Of a DNA stretch of 64,000 nt, positions 10,572 to 23,500 are shown piece by piece. The notes beneath the pieces were generated by a model that was given only the letters and a program-made list of their open reading frames with translations, was not told the origin of the DNA and did not search any database. Both the position numbers and the translations under genes were made by a program. Positions within the stretch are counted from its first letter, which is position 1. Each line of letters starts with the position of its first letter. The stretch is from Crossaster papposus (lineage: Eukaryota; Echinodermata; Asteroidea; Velatida; Solasteridae), in the NCBI GenBank assembly GCA_037893245.1, contig JBAIAA010000873.1, positions 1-64,000 on the forward strand. Reading direction: 5' to 3'.

Positions 10572-12163
10572 CACACGCGTTTCAAATTCGCCATAGGTTT
10601 GTGCACACAATCCCCGCCCACAAATAAGGGCATGAAGGAAAGCATGCCCCGGGAAGGGGCTGGGTGTTAGGAGATAGAGGGGGGCCTCCAGGAATGGCAA
10701 AATTAGCAATTTGACCCGGGGCATGCTTTGTTAGTATTTTATTTCGATTTTCTGAAAATTTTAACGTTAACACACGCGTTTCAAATTCGCCATAGGTTTG
10801 TGCACACAATCCCCGCCCACAAATAAGGGCATGAAGGAAAGCATGCCCCCGGAAGGGGCTGGGTGTTAGGAGATAGAGGGGGGCCTCCAGGAATGGCAAA
10901 ATTAGCAATTTGACCCGGGGCATGCTTTGTTAGTATTTTATTTCGATTTTCTGAAAATGTTAACGTTAACACACGCGTTTCAAATTCGCCATAGGTTTGT
11001 GCACACAATCCCCGCCCACAAATAAGTGCATGAAGGAAAGCATGCCCCGGGAAGGGGCTGGGTGTTAGGAGATAGAGGGGGGCCTCCAGGAATGGCAAAA
11101 TTAGCAATTTGACCCGGGGCATGCTTTGTTAGTATTTTATTTCGATTTTCTGAAAATGTTAACGTTAACACACGCGTTTCAAATAGGCCATAGGTTTGTG
11201 CACACAATCCCCGCCCACAAATAAGGGCATGAAGGAAAGCATGCCCCGGGAAGGGGCTGGGTGTTAGGAGATAGAGGGGGGCCTCCAGGAATGGCAACAT
11301 TAGCAATTTGACCCGGGGCATGCTTTGTTAGTATTTTATTTCGATTTTCTGAACATTTTAACGTTAACACACGCGTTTCAAATTCGCCATAGATTTGTGC
11401 ACACAATCCCCGCCCACAAATAAGGGCATGGAGGAAAGCATGCCCCGGGAAGGGGCTGGGTGTTAGGAGATACAGGGGGGCCTCCAGGAATGGCAAAATT
11501 AGCAATTTGACCCGGGGCATGCTTTGTTATTATTTTATTTCGATTTTCTGAAAATGTTAACGTTAACACACGCGTTTCAAATTCGCCATAGGTTTGTGCA
11601 CACAATCCCCGCCCACAAATAAGGGCATGAAGGAAAGCATGCCCCGGGAAGGGGCTGGGTGTTAGGAGATAGAGGGGGGCCTCCAGGAATGGCAAAATTA
11701 GCAATTTGACCCGGGGCATGCTTTGTTAGTATTTTATTTCGATTTTCTGAAAATTTTAACGTTAACACACGCGTTTCAAATTCGCCATAGGTTTGTGCAC
11801 ACAATCCCCGCCCAGAAATAAGGGCATGAAGGAAAGCATGCCCCGGGAAGGGGGTGGGTGTTAGGAGATAGAGGGGGGCCTCCAGGAATGGCAAAATTAG
11901 CAATTTGACCCGGGGCATGCTTTGTTAGTATTTTATTTCGATTTTCTGAAAATGTTAACGTTAACACACGAGTTTCAAATTCGCCATAGGTTTGTGCACA
12001 CAATCCACGCCCACAAATAAGGGCATGAAGGAAAGCATGCCCCGGGAAGGGGCTGGGTGTTAGGAGATAGAGGGGGGCCTCCAGGAATAGCAACATTAGC
12101 AATTTGACCCGGGGCATGCTTTGTTAGTATTTTATTTCGATTTTCTGAAAATTGTAACGTTAA
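10572..12163 (+). repeat. HOR block B, copy 2 (offset 3796 bp)
   Basis: Eight monomers repeat the block B markers in order: GCATGCCCCCGG near 10846, AATAAGTGCATG near 11026, AAATAGGCC near 11182, CATAGATTTG near 11390 with AGATACAGGG, CCCAGAAATAAGG near 11812 with GGGGGTGGG, and CACGAGTTT at 11965. Private differences include TTATTATTTT near 11528, CATGGAGG near 11430 and the loss of the TTAACTTTAAC variant. The offset is 19 monomers plus 15 bp, and the excess equals the G-run expansion at 9071. Confidence 0.88.
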
Positions 12164-13568
12164 CACACGCGTTTCAAATTCGCCATAGATTTGTGCACAC
12201 AATCCCCGCCCACAAATAAGGGCATGAAGGAAAGCATGCCCCGGGAAGGGGCTGGGTGTTAGGAGATAGAGGGGGCATCCAGGAATGGCAAAATTAGCAA
12301 TTTGACCCGGGGCATGCTTTGTTAGTATTTTATTTCGCTTTTCTGAAAATGTTAACGTTAACACAGGCGTTTCAAATTCGCCATAGGTTTGTGCACACAA
12401 TCCCCGCCCACAAATAAGGGCATGAAGGAAAGCATGCCCCGGGAAGGGGCTGGGTGTTAGGAGATAGAGGGGGGGGGGGGGGGGGGGCCTCCAGGAATGG
12501 CAACATTAGCAATTTGACCCGGGGCATGCTTTGTTAGTATTTTATTTCCATTTTCTGAAAATATTAACGTTAACACACGCGTTTCAAATTCGCCATAGGT
12601 TTGTGCACACAATCCCCGCCCACAAATAAGGGCATGAAGGAAAGCATGCCCCGGGAAGGGGCTGGGTGTTAGGAGATAGAGGGGGGCCCCCAGGAATGGC
12701 AAAATTAGCAATTTGACCCGGGGCATGCTTTGTTAGTATTTTATTTCGATTTTCTGAAAATGTTATCGTTAACACACGCGTTTCAAATTCGCCATAGGTT
12801 TGTGCACACAATCCCCGCCCACAAATAAGGGCATGAAGGAAAGCATGCCCCGGGAAGGGGCTGGGTGTTAGCAGATAGAGGGGGGCCTCCAGGAATGGCA
12901 ACATTAGCAATTTGACCCGGGGCATGCTTTGTTAGTATTTTATTTCGATTTTCTGAAAATATTAACGTTAACACACGCGTTTCAAATTCGCCATAGGTTT
13001 GTGCACACATTCCCCGCCCACAAATAAGGGCATGAAGGAAAGCATGCCCCGGGAAGGGGCTGGGTGTTAGGAGATAGAGGGGGGCCTCCAGGAATGGCAA
13101 AATTAGCAATTTGACCCGGGGCATGCTTTGTTAGTATTTTATTTCGATTTTCTGAAAATTTTAACGTTAACACACGCGTTTCAAATTCGCCATAGGTTTG
13201 TGCACACAATCCCCGCCCACAAATAAGTGCATGAAGGAAAGCATGCCCCGGGAAGGGGCTGGGTGTTAGGAGATAGAGGGGGGCCTCCAGGAATGGCAAA
13301 ATTAGCAATTTGACCCGGGGCATGCTTTGTTAGTATTTTATTTCGATTTTCTGAAAATTTTAACGTTAACACACGCGTTTCAAATTCGCCATAGGTTTGT
13401 GCACACAATCCCCGCCCACAAATAAGTGCATGAAGGAAAGCATGCCCCGGGAAGGGGCTGGGTGTTAGGAGATAGAGGGGGGCCTCCAGGAATGGCAAAA
13501 TTAGCAATTTGACCCGGGGCATGCTTTGTTAGTATTTTATTTCGATTTTCTGAAAATTGTAACGTTAA
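12164..13568 (+). repeat. HOR block C, copy 2 (7 monomers, 1405 bp)
   Basis: Markers in order: GGGGGCATCC/CGCTTTTC (12164, also with CATAGATTTG), ACACAGGCG with 19-G (12362), GGGGGGCCCCCAGG/TTATCG (12574), GCAGATAG/CAACATT (12773), CACATTCCCCGCC (12972), AATAAGTGCATG (13171 and 13370). Copy 3 follows directly. The first monomer joins features of the copies at 8368 and 8766 and marks a recombination join. Confidence 0.9.
12469..12487 (+). repeat. Poly-G run of 19
   Basis: An uninterrupted run of 19 G replaces the usual 6 G in the 12362 monomer. It is directly homologous to the expanded runs at 9071 and 13874. Confidence 0.9.
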
Positions 13569-14978
13569 CACACGCGTTTCAAATTCGCCATAGATTTGTG
13601 CACACAATCCCCGCCCACAAATAAGGGCATGAAGGAAAGCATGCCCCGGGAAGGGGCTGGGTGTTAGGAGATAGAGGGGGCATCCAGGAATGGCAAAATT
13701 AGCAATTTGACCCGGGGCATGCTTTGTTAGTATTTTATTTCGCTTTTCTGAAAATGTTAACGTTAACACAGGCGTTTCAAATTCGCCATAGGTTTGTGCA
13801 CACAATCCCCGCCCACAAATAAGGGCATGAAGGAAAGCATGCCCCGGGAAGGGGCTGGGTGTTAGGAGATAGAGGGGGGGGGGGGGGGGGGGGGGGGCCT
13901 CCAGGAATGGCAACATTAGCAATTTGACCCGGGGCATGCTTTGTTAGTATTTTATTTCCATTTTCTGAAAATATTAACGTTAACACACGCGTTTCAAATT
14001 CGCCATAGGTTTGTGCACACAATCCCCGCCCACAAATAAGGGAATGAAGGAAAGCATGCCCCGGGAAGGGGCTGGGTGTTAGGAGATAGAGGGGGGCCCC
14101 CAGGAATGGCAAAATTAGCAATTTGACCCGGGGCATGCTTTGTTAGTATTTTATTTCGATTTTCTGAAAATGTTATCGTTAACACACGCGTTTCAAATTC
14201 GCCATAGGTTTGTGCACACAATCCCCGCCCACAAATAAGGGCATGAAGGAAAGCATGCCCCGGGAAGGGGCTGGGTGTTAGCAGATAGAGGGGGGCCTCC
14301 AGGAATGGCAACATTAGCAATTTGACCCGGGGCATGCTTTGTTAGTATTTTATTTCGATTTTCTGAAAATATTAACGTTAACACACGCGTTTCAAATTCG
14401 CCATAGGTTTGTGCACACATTCCCCGCCCACAAATAAGGGCATGAAGGAAAGCATGCCCCGGGAAGGGGCTGGGTGTTAGGAGATAGAGGGGGGCCTCCA
14501 GGAATGGCAAAATTAGCAATTTGACCCGGGGCATGCTTTGTTAGTATTTTATTTCGATTTTCTGAAAATTTTAACGTTAACACACGCGTTTCAAATTCGC
14601 CATAGGTTTGTGCACACAATCCCCGCCCACAAATAAGTGCATGAAGGAAAGCATGCCCCGGGAAGGGGCTGGGTGTTAGGAGATAGAGGGGGGCCTCCAG
14701 GAATGGCAAAATTAGCAATTTGACCCGGGGCATGCTTTGTTAGTATTTTATTTCGATTTTCTGAAAATTTTAACGTTAACACACGCGTTTCAAATTCGCC
14801 ATAGGTTTGTGCACACAATCCCCGCCCACAAATAAGTGCATGAAGGAAAGCATGCCCCGGGAAGGGGCTGGGTGTTAGGAGATAGAGGGGGGCCTCCAGG
14901 AATGGCAAAATTAGCAATTTGACCCGGGGCATGCTTTGTTAGTATTTTATTTCGATTTTCTGAAAATGTTAACGTTAA
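13569..14978 (+). repeat. HOR block C, copy 3 (7 monomers, 1410 bp)
   Basis: A tandem copy of 12164-13568 with the same seven marked monomers. It is 5 bp longer because its G run is 24 rather than 19. Rare shared changes (CACATTCCCCGCC, TTAGCAGATAG, ACACAGGCG) show direct descent. A private change is GGGAATGAAGG near 14041. Confidence 0.92.
13874..13897 (+). repeat. Poly-G run of 24, the longest in the window
   Basis: An uninterrupted run of 24 G stands in place of the normal 6, within the third copy of block C. It sits next to GGCCTCC and in the loop of the monomer's inverted repeat. Confidence 0.9.
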
Positions 14979-16768
14979 CACACGCGTTTCAAATTCGCCA
15001 TAGGTTTGTGCACACAATCCCCGCCCACAAATAAGGGCATGAAGGAAAGCATGCCCCGGGAAGGGGCTGGGTGTTAGGAGATAGAGGGGGGCCTCCAGGA
15101 ATGGCAAAATTAGCAATTTGACCCGGGGCATGCTTTGTTAGTATTTTATTTCGATTTTCTGAAAATGTTATCGTTAACACACGCGTTTCAAATTCGCCAT
15201 AGGTTTGTGCACACAATCCCCGCCCACAAATAAGGGCATGAAGGAAAGCATGCCCGGGAAGGGGCAGGGTGTTAGGAGATAGAGGGGGGCCTCCAGGAAT
15301 GGCAAAATTAGCAATTTGACCCGGGGCATGCTTTGTTAGTATTTTATTTCGATTTTCTGAAAATATTAACGTTAACACACGCGTTTCAAATTCGCCATAG
15401 GTTTGTGCACACAATCCCCGCCCACAAATAAGGGCATGAAGGAAAGCATGCCCCGGGAAGGGGCTGGGTGTTAGGAGATAGAGGGGGGCCTCGAGGAATG
15501 GCAAAATTAGCAATTTGACCCGGGGCATGCTTTGTTAGTATTTTATTTCGATTTTCTGAAATTTGTAACGTTAACACACGCGTTTCAAATTCGCCATAGG
15601 TTTGTGCACACAATCCCCGCCCACAAATAAGGGCATGAAGGAAAGCATGCCCCGGGAAGGGGCTGGGTGTTAGGAGATAGAGGGGGGCATCCAGGAATGG
15701 CAAAATTAGCAATTTGACCCGGGGCATGCTTTGTTAGTATTTTATTTCGATTTTCTGAAAATGTTAACGTTAACACACGCGTTTCAAATTCGCCATAGGT
15801 TTGTGCACACAATCCCCGCCCACAAATAAGTGCATGAAGGAAAGCATGCCCCGGGAAGGGGCTGGGTGTTAGGAGATAGAGGGGGGCCTCCAGGAATGGC
15901 AAAATTAGCAATTTGACCCGGGGCATGCTTTGTTAGTATTTTATTTCGATTTTCTGAAAATGTTAACGTTAACACACGCGTTTCAAATTCGCCATAGGTT
16001 TGTGCACACAATCCCCGCCCACAAATAAGGGCATGAAGGAAAGCATGCCCCGGGAAGGGGCAGGGTGTTAGGAGATAGAGGGGGGCCTCCAGGAATGGCA
16101 AAATTAGCAATTTGACCCGGGGCATGCTTTGTTAGTATTTTATTTTGATTTTCTGAAAATATTAACGTTAACACACGCGTTTCAAATTCGCCATAGGTTT
16201 GTGCACACAATCCCCGCCCACAAATAAGGGCATGAAGGAAAGCATGCCCCGGGAAGGGGCTGGGTGTTAGGAGATAGAGGGGGGCCTCCAGGAATGGCAA
16301 AATTAGCAATTTGACCCGGGGCATGCTTTGTTAGTATTTTATTTCGATTTTCTGAAAATTGTAACGTTAACACACGCGTTTTAAATTCGCCATAGGTTTG
16401 TGCACACAATCCCCGCCCACAAATAAGGGCATGAAGGAAAGCATGCCCCGGGAAGGGGCTGGGTGTTAGGAGATAGAGGGGGGCATCCAGGAATGGCAAA
16501 ATTAGCAATTTGACCCGGGGCATGCTTTGTTAGTATTTTATTTCGATTTTCTGAAAATGTTAACGTTAACACACGCGTTTCAAATTCGCCATAGGTTTGT
16601 GCACACAATCCCCGCCCACAAATAAGTGCATGAAGGAAAGCATGCCCCGGGAATGGGCTGGGTGTTAGGAGATAGAGGGGGGCCTCCAGGAATGGCAAAA
16701 TTAGCAATTTGACCCGGGGCATGCTTTGTTAGTATTTTATTTCGATTTTCTGAAAATTTTAACGTTAA
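14979..16768 (+). repeat. HOR block D (9-mer), copy 1
   Basis: Nine monomers: tail TTATCG (14979); GGGGCAGGGTG with a 1-bp C loss (15178); CCTCGAGG (15376); GGGCATCC (15575); AATAAGTGCATG (15774); GGGGCAGGGTG with TTTTGATT (15973); plain with AAAATTGT (16172); CGTTTTAAATT with GGGCATCC (16371); AATAAGTGCATG with GAATGGGCTG (16570). The series recurs at 16769 and 20948. Confidence 0.9.
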
Positions 16769-19700
16769 CACACGCGTTTCAAATTCGCCATAGGTTTGTG
16801 CACACAATCCCCGCCCACAAATAAGGGCATGAAGGAAAGCATGCCCCGGGAAGGGGCTGGGTGTTAGGAGATAGAGGGGGGCCTCCAGGAATGGCAAAAT
16901 TAGCAATTTGACCCGGGGCATGCTTTGTTAGTATTTTATTTCGATTTTCTGAAAATGTTATCGTTAACACACGCGTTTCAAATTCGCCATAGGTTTGTGC
17001 ACACAATCCCCGCCCACAAATAAGGGCATGAAGGAAAGCATGCCCCGGGAAGGGGAAGGGTGTTAGGAGATAGAGGGGGGCCTCCAGGAATGGCAAAATT
17101 AGCAATTTGACCCGGGGCATGCTTTGTTAGTATTTTATTTCGATTTTCTGAAAATATTAACGTTAACACACGCGTTTCAAATTCGCCATAGGTTTGTGCA
17201 CACAATCCCCGCCCACAAATAAGGGCATGAAGGAAAGCATGCCCCGGGAAGGGGCTGGGTGTTAGGAGATAGAGGGGGGCCTCGAGGAATGGCAAAATTA
17301 GCAATTTGACCCGGGGCATGCTTTGTTAGTATTTTATTTCGATTTTCTGAAAATTGTAACGTTAACACACGCGTTTCAAATTCGCCATAGGTTTGTGCAC
17401 ACAATCCCCGCCCACAAATAAGGGCATGAAGGAAAGCATGCCCCGGGAAGGGGCTGGGTGTTAGGAGATAGAGGGGGGCATCCAGGAATGGCAAAATTAG
17501 CAATTTGACCCGGGGCATGCTTTGTTAGTATTTTATTTCGATTTTCTGAAAATGTTAACGTTAACACACGCGTTTCAAATTCGCCATAGGTTTGTGCACA
17601 CAATCCCCGCCCACAAATAAGTGCATGAAGGAAAGCATGCCCCGGGAAGGGGCTGGGTGTTAGGAGATAGAGGGGGGCCTCCAGGAATGGCAAAATTAGC
17701 AATTTGACCCGGGGCATGCTTTGTTAGTATTTTATTTCGATTTTCTGAAAATGTTAACGTTAACACACGCGTTTCAAATTCGCCATAGGTTTGTGCACAC
17801 AATCCCCGCCCACAAATAAGGGCATGAAGGAAAGCATGCCCCGGGAAGGGGCAGGGTGTTAGGAGATAGAGGGGGGCCTCCAGGAATGGCAAAATTAGCA
17901 ATTTGAACCGGGGCATGCTTTGTTAGTATTTTATTTTGATTTTCTGAAAATATTAACGTTAACACACGCGTTTCAAATTCGCCATAGGTTTGTGCACACA
18001 ATCCCCGCCCACAAATAAGGGCATGAAGGAAAGCATGCCCCGGGAAGGGGCTGGGTGTTAGGAGATAGAGGGGGGCCTCCAGGAATGGCAAAATTAGCAA
18101 TTTGACCCGGGGCATGCTTTGTTAGTATTTTATTTCGATTTTCTGAAAATTGTAACGTTAACACACGCGTTTTAAATTCGCCATAGGTTTGTGCACACAA
18201 TCCCCGCCCACAAATAAGGGCATGAAGGAAAGCATGCCCCGGGAAGGGGCTGGGTGTTAGGAGATAGAGGGGGGCATCCAGGAATGGCAAAATTAGCAAT
18301 TTGACCCGGGGCATGCTTTGTTAGTATTTTATTTCGATTTTCTGAAAATTTTAACGTTAACACACGCGTTTCAAATTCGCCATAGGTTTGTGCACACAAT
18401 CCCCGCCCACAAATAAGTGCATGAAGGAAAGCATGCCCCGGGAAGGGGCTGGGTGTTAGGAGATAGAGGGGGGCCTCCAGGAATGGCAAAATTAGCAATT
18501 TGACCCGGGGCATGCTTTGTTAGTATTTTATTTCGATTTTCTGAAAATGTTAACGTTAACACACGCGTTTCAAATTCGCCATAGGTTTGTGCACACAATC
18601 CCCGCCCACAAATAAGGGCATGAAGGAAAGCATGCCCCGGGAAGGGGCTGGGTGTTAGGATATAGAGGGGGGCCTCCAGGTATGGCAAAATTAGCAATTT
18701 GACCCGGGGCATGCTTTGTTAGTATTTTATTTCGATTTTCTGAAAATGTTAACGTTAACACACGCGTTTCAAATTCGCCATAGGTTTGTGCACACAATCC
18801 CCGCCCACAAATAAGGGCATGAAGGAAAGCATGATCCGGGAAGGGGCTGGGTGTAAGGAGATAGAGGGGGGCCTCCAGGAATGGCAACATTAGCAATTTG
18901 ACCCGGGGCATGCTTTGTTAGTATTTTATTTCGATTTTCTGAAAATGTTAACGTTAACTCACGCGTTTCAAATTCGCCATAGGTTTGTGCACACAATCCC
19001 CGCCCACAAATAAGGGCATGAAGGAAAGCATGCCCCGGGAAGGGGCTGGGTGTTAGGAGATAGAGGGGGGCCTCCAGGAATGGCAAAAGTAGCAATTTGA
19101 CCCGGGGCATGCTTTGTTAGTATTTTATTTCGATTTTCTGAAAATGTTAACGTTAACACACGCGTTTCAAATTCGCCATAGGTTTGTGCACACAATCCCC
19201 GCCCACAAATAAGGGCATGAAGGAAAGCATGCCCCGGGAAGGGGCTGGGTGTTAGGAGATAGAGGGGGGCCTCCAGGAATGGCAACATTTGCAATTTGAC
19301 CCGGGGTATGCTTTGTTAGTATTTTATTTCGATTTTCTGAAAATTTTAACGTTAACACACGCGTTTCAAATTCGCCATAGGTTTGTGCACACAATCCCCG
19401 CCCACAAATAAGGGAATGAAGGAAAGCATGCCCCGGGAAGGGGCTGGGTGTTAGGAGAGAGAGGGGGGCCTCCAGGAATGGCAAAATTAGCAATTTGACC
19501 CGGGGCATGCTTTGTTAGTATTTTATTTCGATTTTCTGAAAATTGTAACGTTAACACACGCGTTTCAAACTCGCCATAGGTTTGTGCACACAATCCCCGC
19601 CCACAAATAAGGGCATGAAGGAAAGCATGCCCCGGGAAGGGGCTGGGTGTTAGAAGATAGAGGGGGGCCTCCAGGAATGGCAAAATTAGCAATTTGACCC

Positions 19701-20549
19701 GGGGCATGCTTTGTTAGTATTTTATTTCGATTTTCTGAAAATTTTAACGTTAACACACGCGTTTCAAATTCGCCATAGGTTTGTGCACACAATCCCCGCC
19801 CACAAATAAGGGCATGAAGGAAAGCATGCCCCGGGAAGGGACTGGGTGTTAGGAGATAGAGGGGGGCCTCCAGGAATGGCAAAATTAGCAATTTGACCCG
19901 GGGCATGCTTTGTTAGTATTTTATTTCGATTTTCTGAAAATTTTAACGTTAACACACGCGTTTCAAATTCGCCATAGGTTTGTGCACACAATCCCCGCCC
20001 ACAAATAAGGGCATGAAGGAAAGCATGCCCCGGGAAGGGGCTGGGTTTTCGGAGATAGAGGGGGGCCTCCAGGAATGGCAACATTAGCAATTTGACCCGG
20101 GGCATGCTTTGTTAGTATTTTATTTCGATTTTCGGAAAATTTTAACGTTAACACACGCGTTTCAAATTTGCCATAGGTTTGTGCACACAATCCCCGCCCA
20201 CAAATAAGGGCATGAAGGAAAGCATGCACGGGGAAGGGGCTGGGTGTTAGGAGATAGAGGGGGGCCTCCAGGAATGGCAAAATTAGCAATTTGACCCGGG
20301 GCATGCTTTGTTACTATTTTATTTCGATTTTCTGAACATTTTAACGTTAACACACGCGTTTCAAATTCGCCATAGGTTTGTGCACACAATCCCCGCCCAC
20401 AAATAAGGGCATGAAGGAAAGCATGCCCCGGGAAGGGGCTGGGTGTTAGGAGATAGAGGGGGGCCTCCAGGAATGGCAAAATTAGCAATTTGACCCGGGG
20501 CATGCTTTGTTAGTATTTTATTTCGATTTTCTGAAAATGTTAACGTTAA
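16570..20549 (+). repeat. 3980-bp segmental tandem duplication, copy 1 (20 monomers)
   Basis: This 20-monomer block is repeated directly downstream. Rare shared markers in order include TTATCG tails, GGGGAAGGGTG, CCTCGAGG, GAACCGGGG, CGTTTTAAATT, GCATGATCCGG with GTGTAAGG (18759), TTAACTCACGCG (18958), GGGGTATGC (19157), GGGAATG with GGAGAGAG (19356), CAAACTCGCC with TAGAAGATAG (19555), GGGTTTTCGG (19953) and GCATGCACGGGG with TTACTATT (20152). Copy 1 has the 18560 monomer (GGATATAGAG), which copy 2 lacks. Confidence 0.95.
16769..18559 (+). repeat. HOR block D (9-mer), copy 2
   Basis: Repeats the nine-monomer series at 1791-bp spacing with small changes: GGGGAAGGGTG replaces GGGGCAGGGTG in the second monomer, and GAACCGGGG is new in the 17764 copy. 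A third copy with the same two changes is at 20948-22738, so copies 2 and 3 are closer to each other than to copy 1. Confidence 0.9.
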
Positions 20550-23500
20550 CACACGCGTTTCAAATTCGCCATAGGTTTGTGCACACAATCCCCGCCCACA
20601 AATAAGTGCATGAAGGAAAGCATGCCCCGGGAATGGGCTGGGTGTTAGGAGATAGAGGGGGGCCTCCAGGAATGGCAAAATTAGCAATTTGACCCGGGGC
20701 ATGCTTTGTTAGTATTTTATTTCGATTTTCTGAAAATTTTAACGTTAACACACGCGTTTCAAATTCGCCATAGGTTTGTGCACACAATCCCCGCCCACAA
20801 ATAAGGGCATGAAGGAAAGCATGCCCCGGGAAGGGGCTGGGTGTTAGGAGATAGAGGGGGGCCTCCAGGAATGGCAAAATTAGCAATTTGACCCGGGGCA
20901 TGCTTTGTTAGTATTTTATTTCGATTTTCTGAAAATTGTAACGTTAACACACGCGTTTCAAATTCGCCATAGGTTTGTGCACACAATCCCCGCCCACAAA
21001 TAAGGGCATGAAGGAAAGCATGCCCCGGGAAGGGGCTGGGTGTTAGGAGATAGAGGGGGGCCTCCAGGAATGGCAAAATTAGCAATTTGACCCGGGGCAT
21101 GCTTTGTTAGTATTTTATTTCGATTTTCTGAAAATGTTATCGTTAACACACGCGTTTCAAATTCGCCATAGGTTTGTGCACACAATCCCCGCCCACAAAT
21201 AAGGGCATGAAGGAAAGCATGCCCCGGGAAGGGGAAGGGTGTTAGGAGATAGAGGGGGGCCTCCAGGAATGGCAAAATTAGCAATTTGACCCGGGGCATG
21301 CTTTGTTAGTATTTTATTTCGATTTTCTGAAAATATTAACGTTAACACACGCGTTTCAAATTCGCCATAGGTTTGTGCACACAATCCCCGCCCACAAATA
21401 AGGGCATGAAGGAAAGCATGCCCCGGGAAGGGGCTGGGTGTTAGGAGATAGAGGGGGGCCTCGAGGAATGGCAAAATTAGCAATTTGACCCGGGGCATGC
21501 TTTGTTAGTATTTTATTTCGATTTTCTGAAAATTGTAACGTTAACACACGCGTTTCAAATTCGCCATAGGTTTGTGCACACAATCCCCGCCCACAAATAA
21601 GGGCATGAAGGAAAGCATGCCCCGGGAAGGGGCTGGGTGTTAGGAGATAGAGGGGGGCATCCAGGAATGGCAAAATTAGCAATTTGACCCGGGGCATGCT
21701 TTGTTAGTATTTTATTTCGATTTTCTGAAAATGTTAACGTTAACACACGCGTTTCAAATTCGCCATAGGTTTGTGCACACAATCCCCGCCCACAAATAAG
21801 TGCATGAAGGAAAGCATGCCCCGGGAAGGGGCTGGGTGTTAGGAGATAGAGGGGGGCCTCCAGGAATGGCAAAATTAGCAATTTGACCCGGGGCATGCTT
21901 TGTTAGTATTTTATTTCGATTTTCTGAAAATGTTAACGTTAACACACGCGTTTCAAATTCGCCATAGGTTTGTGCACACAATCCCCGCCCACAAATAAGG
22001 GCATGAAGGAAAGCATGCCCCGGGAAGGGGCAGGGTGTTAGGAGATAGAGGGGGGCCTCCAGGAATGGCAAAATTAGCAATTTGAACCGGGGCATGCTTT
22101 GTTAGTATTTTATTTCGATTTTCTGAAAATATTAACGTTAACACACGCGTTTCAAATTCGCCATAGGTTTGTGCACACAATCCCCGCCCACAAATAAGGG
22201 CATGAAGGAAAGCATGCCCCGGGAAGGGGCTGGGTGTTAGGAGATAGAGGGGGGCCTCCAGGAATGGCAAAATTAGCAATTTGACCCGGGGCATGCTTTG
22301 TTAGTATTTTATTTCGATTTTCTGAAAATTGTAACGTTAACACACGCGTTTTAAATTCGCCATAGGTTTGTGCACACAATCCCCGCCCACAAATAAGGGC
22401 ATGAAGGAAAGCATGCCCCGGGAAGGGGCTGGGTGTTAGGAGATAGAGGGGGGCATCCAGGAATGGCAAAATTAGCAATTTGACCCGGGGCATGCTTTGT
22501 TAGTATTTTATTTCGATTTTCTGAAAATTTTAACGTTAACACACGCGTTTCAAATTCGCCATAGGTTTGTGCACACAATCCCCGCCCACAAATAAGTGCA
22601 TGAAGGAAAGCATGCCCCGGGAAGGGGCTGGGTGTTAGGAGATAGAGGGGGGCCTCCAGGAATGGCAAAATTAGCAATTTGACCCGGGGCATGCTTTGTT
22701 AGTATTTTATTTCGATTTTCTGAAAATGTTAACGTTAACACACGCGTTTCAAATTCGCCATAGGTTTGTGCACACAATCCCCGCCCACAAATAAGGGCAT
22801 GAAGGAAAGCATGATCCGGGAAGGGGCTGGGTGTAAGGAGATAGAGGGGGGCCTCCAGGAATGGCAACATTAGCAATTTGACCCGGGGCATGCTTTGTTA
22901 GTATTTTATTTCGATTTTCTGAAAATGTTAACGTTAACTCACGCGTTTCAAATTCGCCATAGGTTTGTGCACACAATCCCCGCCCACAAATAAGGGCATG
23001 AAGGAAAGCATGCCCCGGGAAGGGGCTGGGTGTTAGGAGATAGAGGGGGGCCTCCAGGAATGGCAAAAGTAGCAATTTGACCCGGGGCATGGTTTGTTAG
23101 TATTTTATTTCGATTTTCTGAAAATGTTAACGTTAACACACGCGTTTCAAATTCGCCATAGGTTTGTGCACACAATCCCCGCCCACAAATAAGGGCATGA
23201 AGGAAAGCATGCCCCGGGAAGGGGCTGGGTGTTAGGAGATAGAGGGGGGCCTCCAGGAATGGCAACATTTGCAATTTGACCCGGGGTATGCTTTGTTAGT
23301 ATTTTATTTCGATTTTCTGAAAATTTTAACGTTAACACACGCGTTTCAAATTCGCCATAGGTTTGTGCACACAATCCCCGCCCACAAATAAGGGAATGAA
23401 GGAAAGCATGCCCCGGGAAGGGGCTGGGTGTTAGGAGAGAGAGGGGGGCCTCCAGGAATGGCAAAATTAGCAATTTGACCCGGGGCATGCTTTGTTAGTA

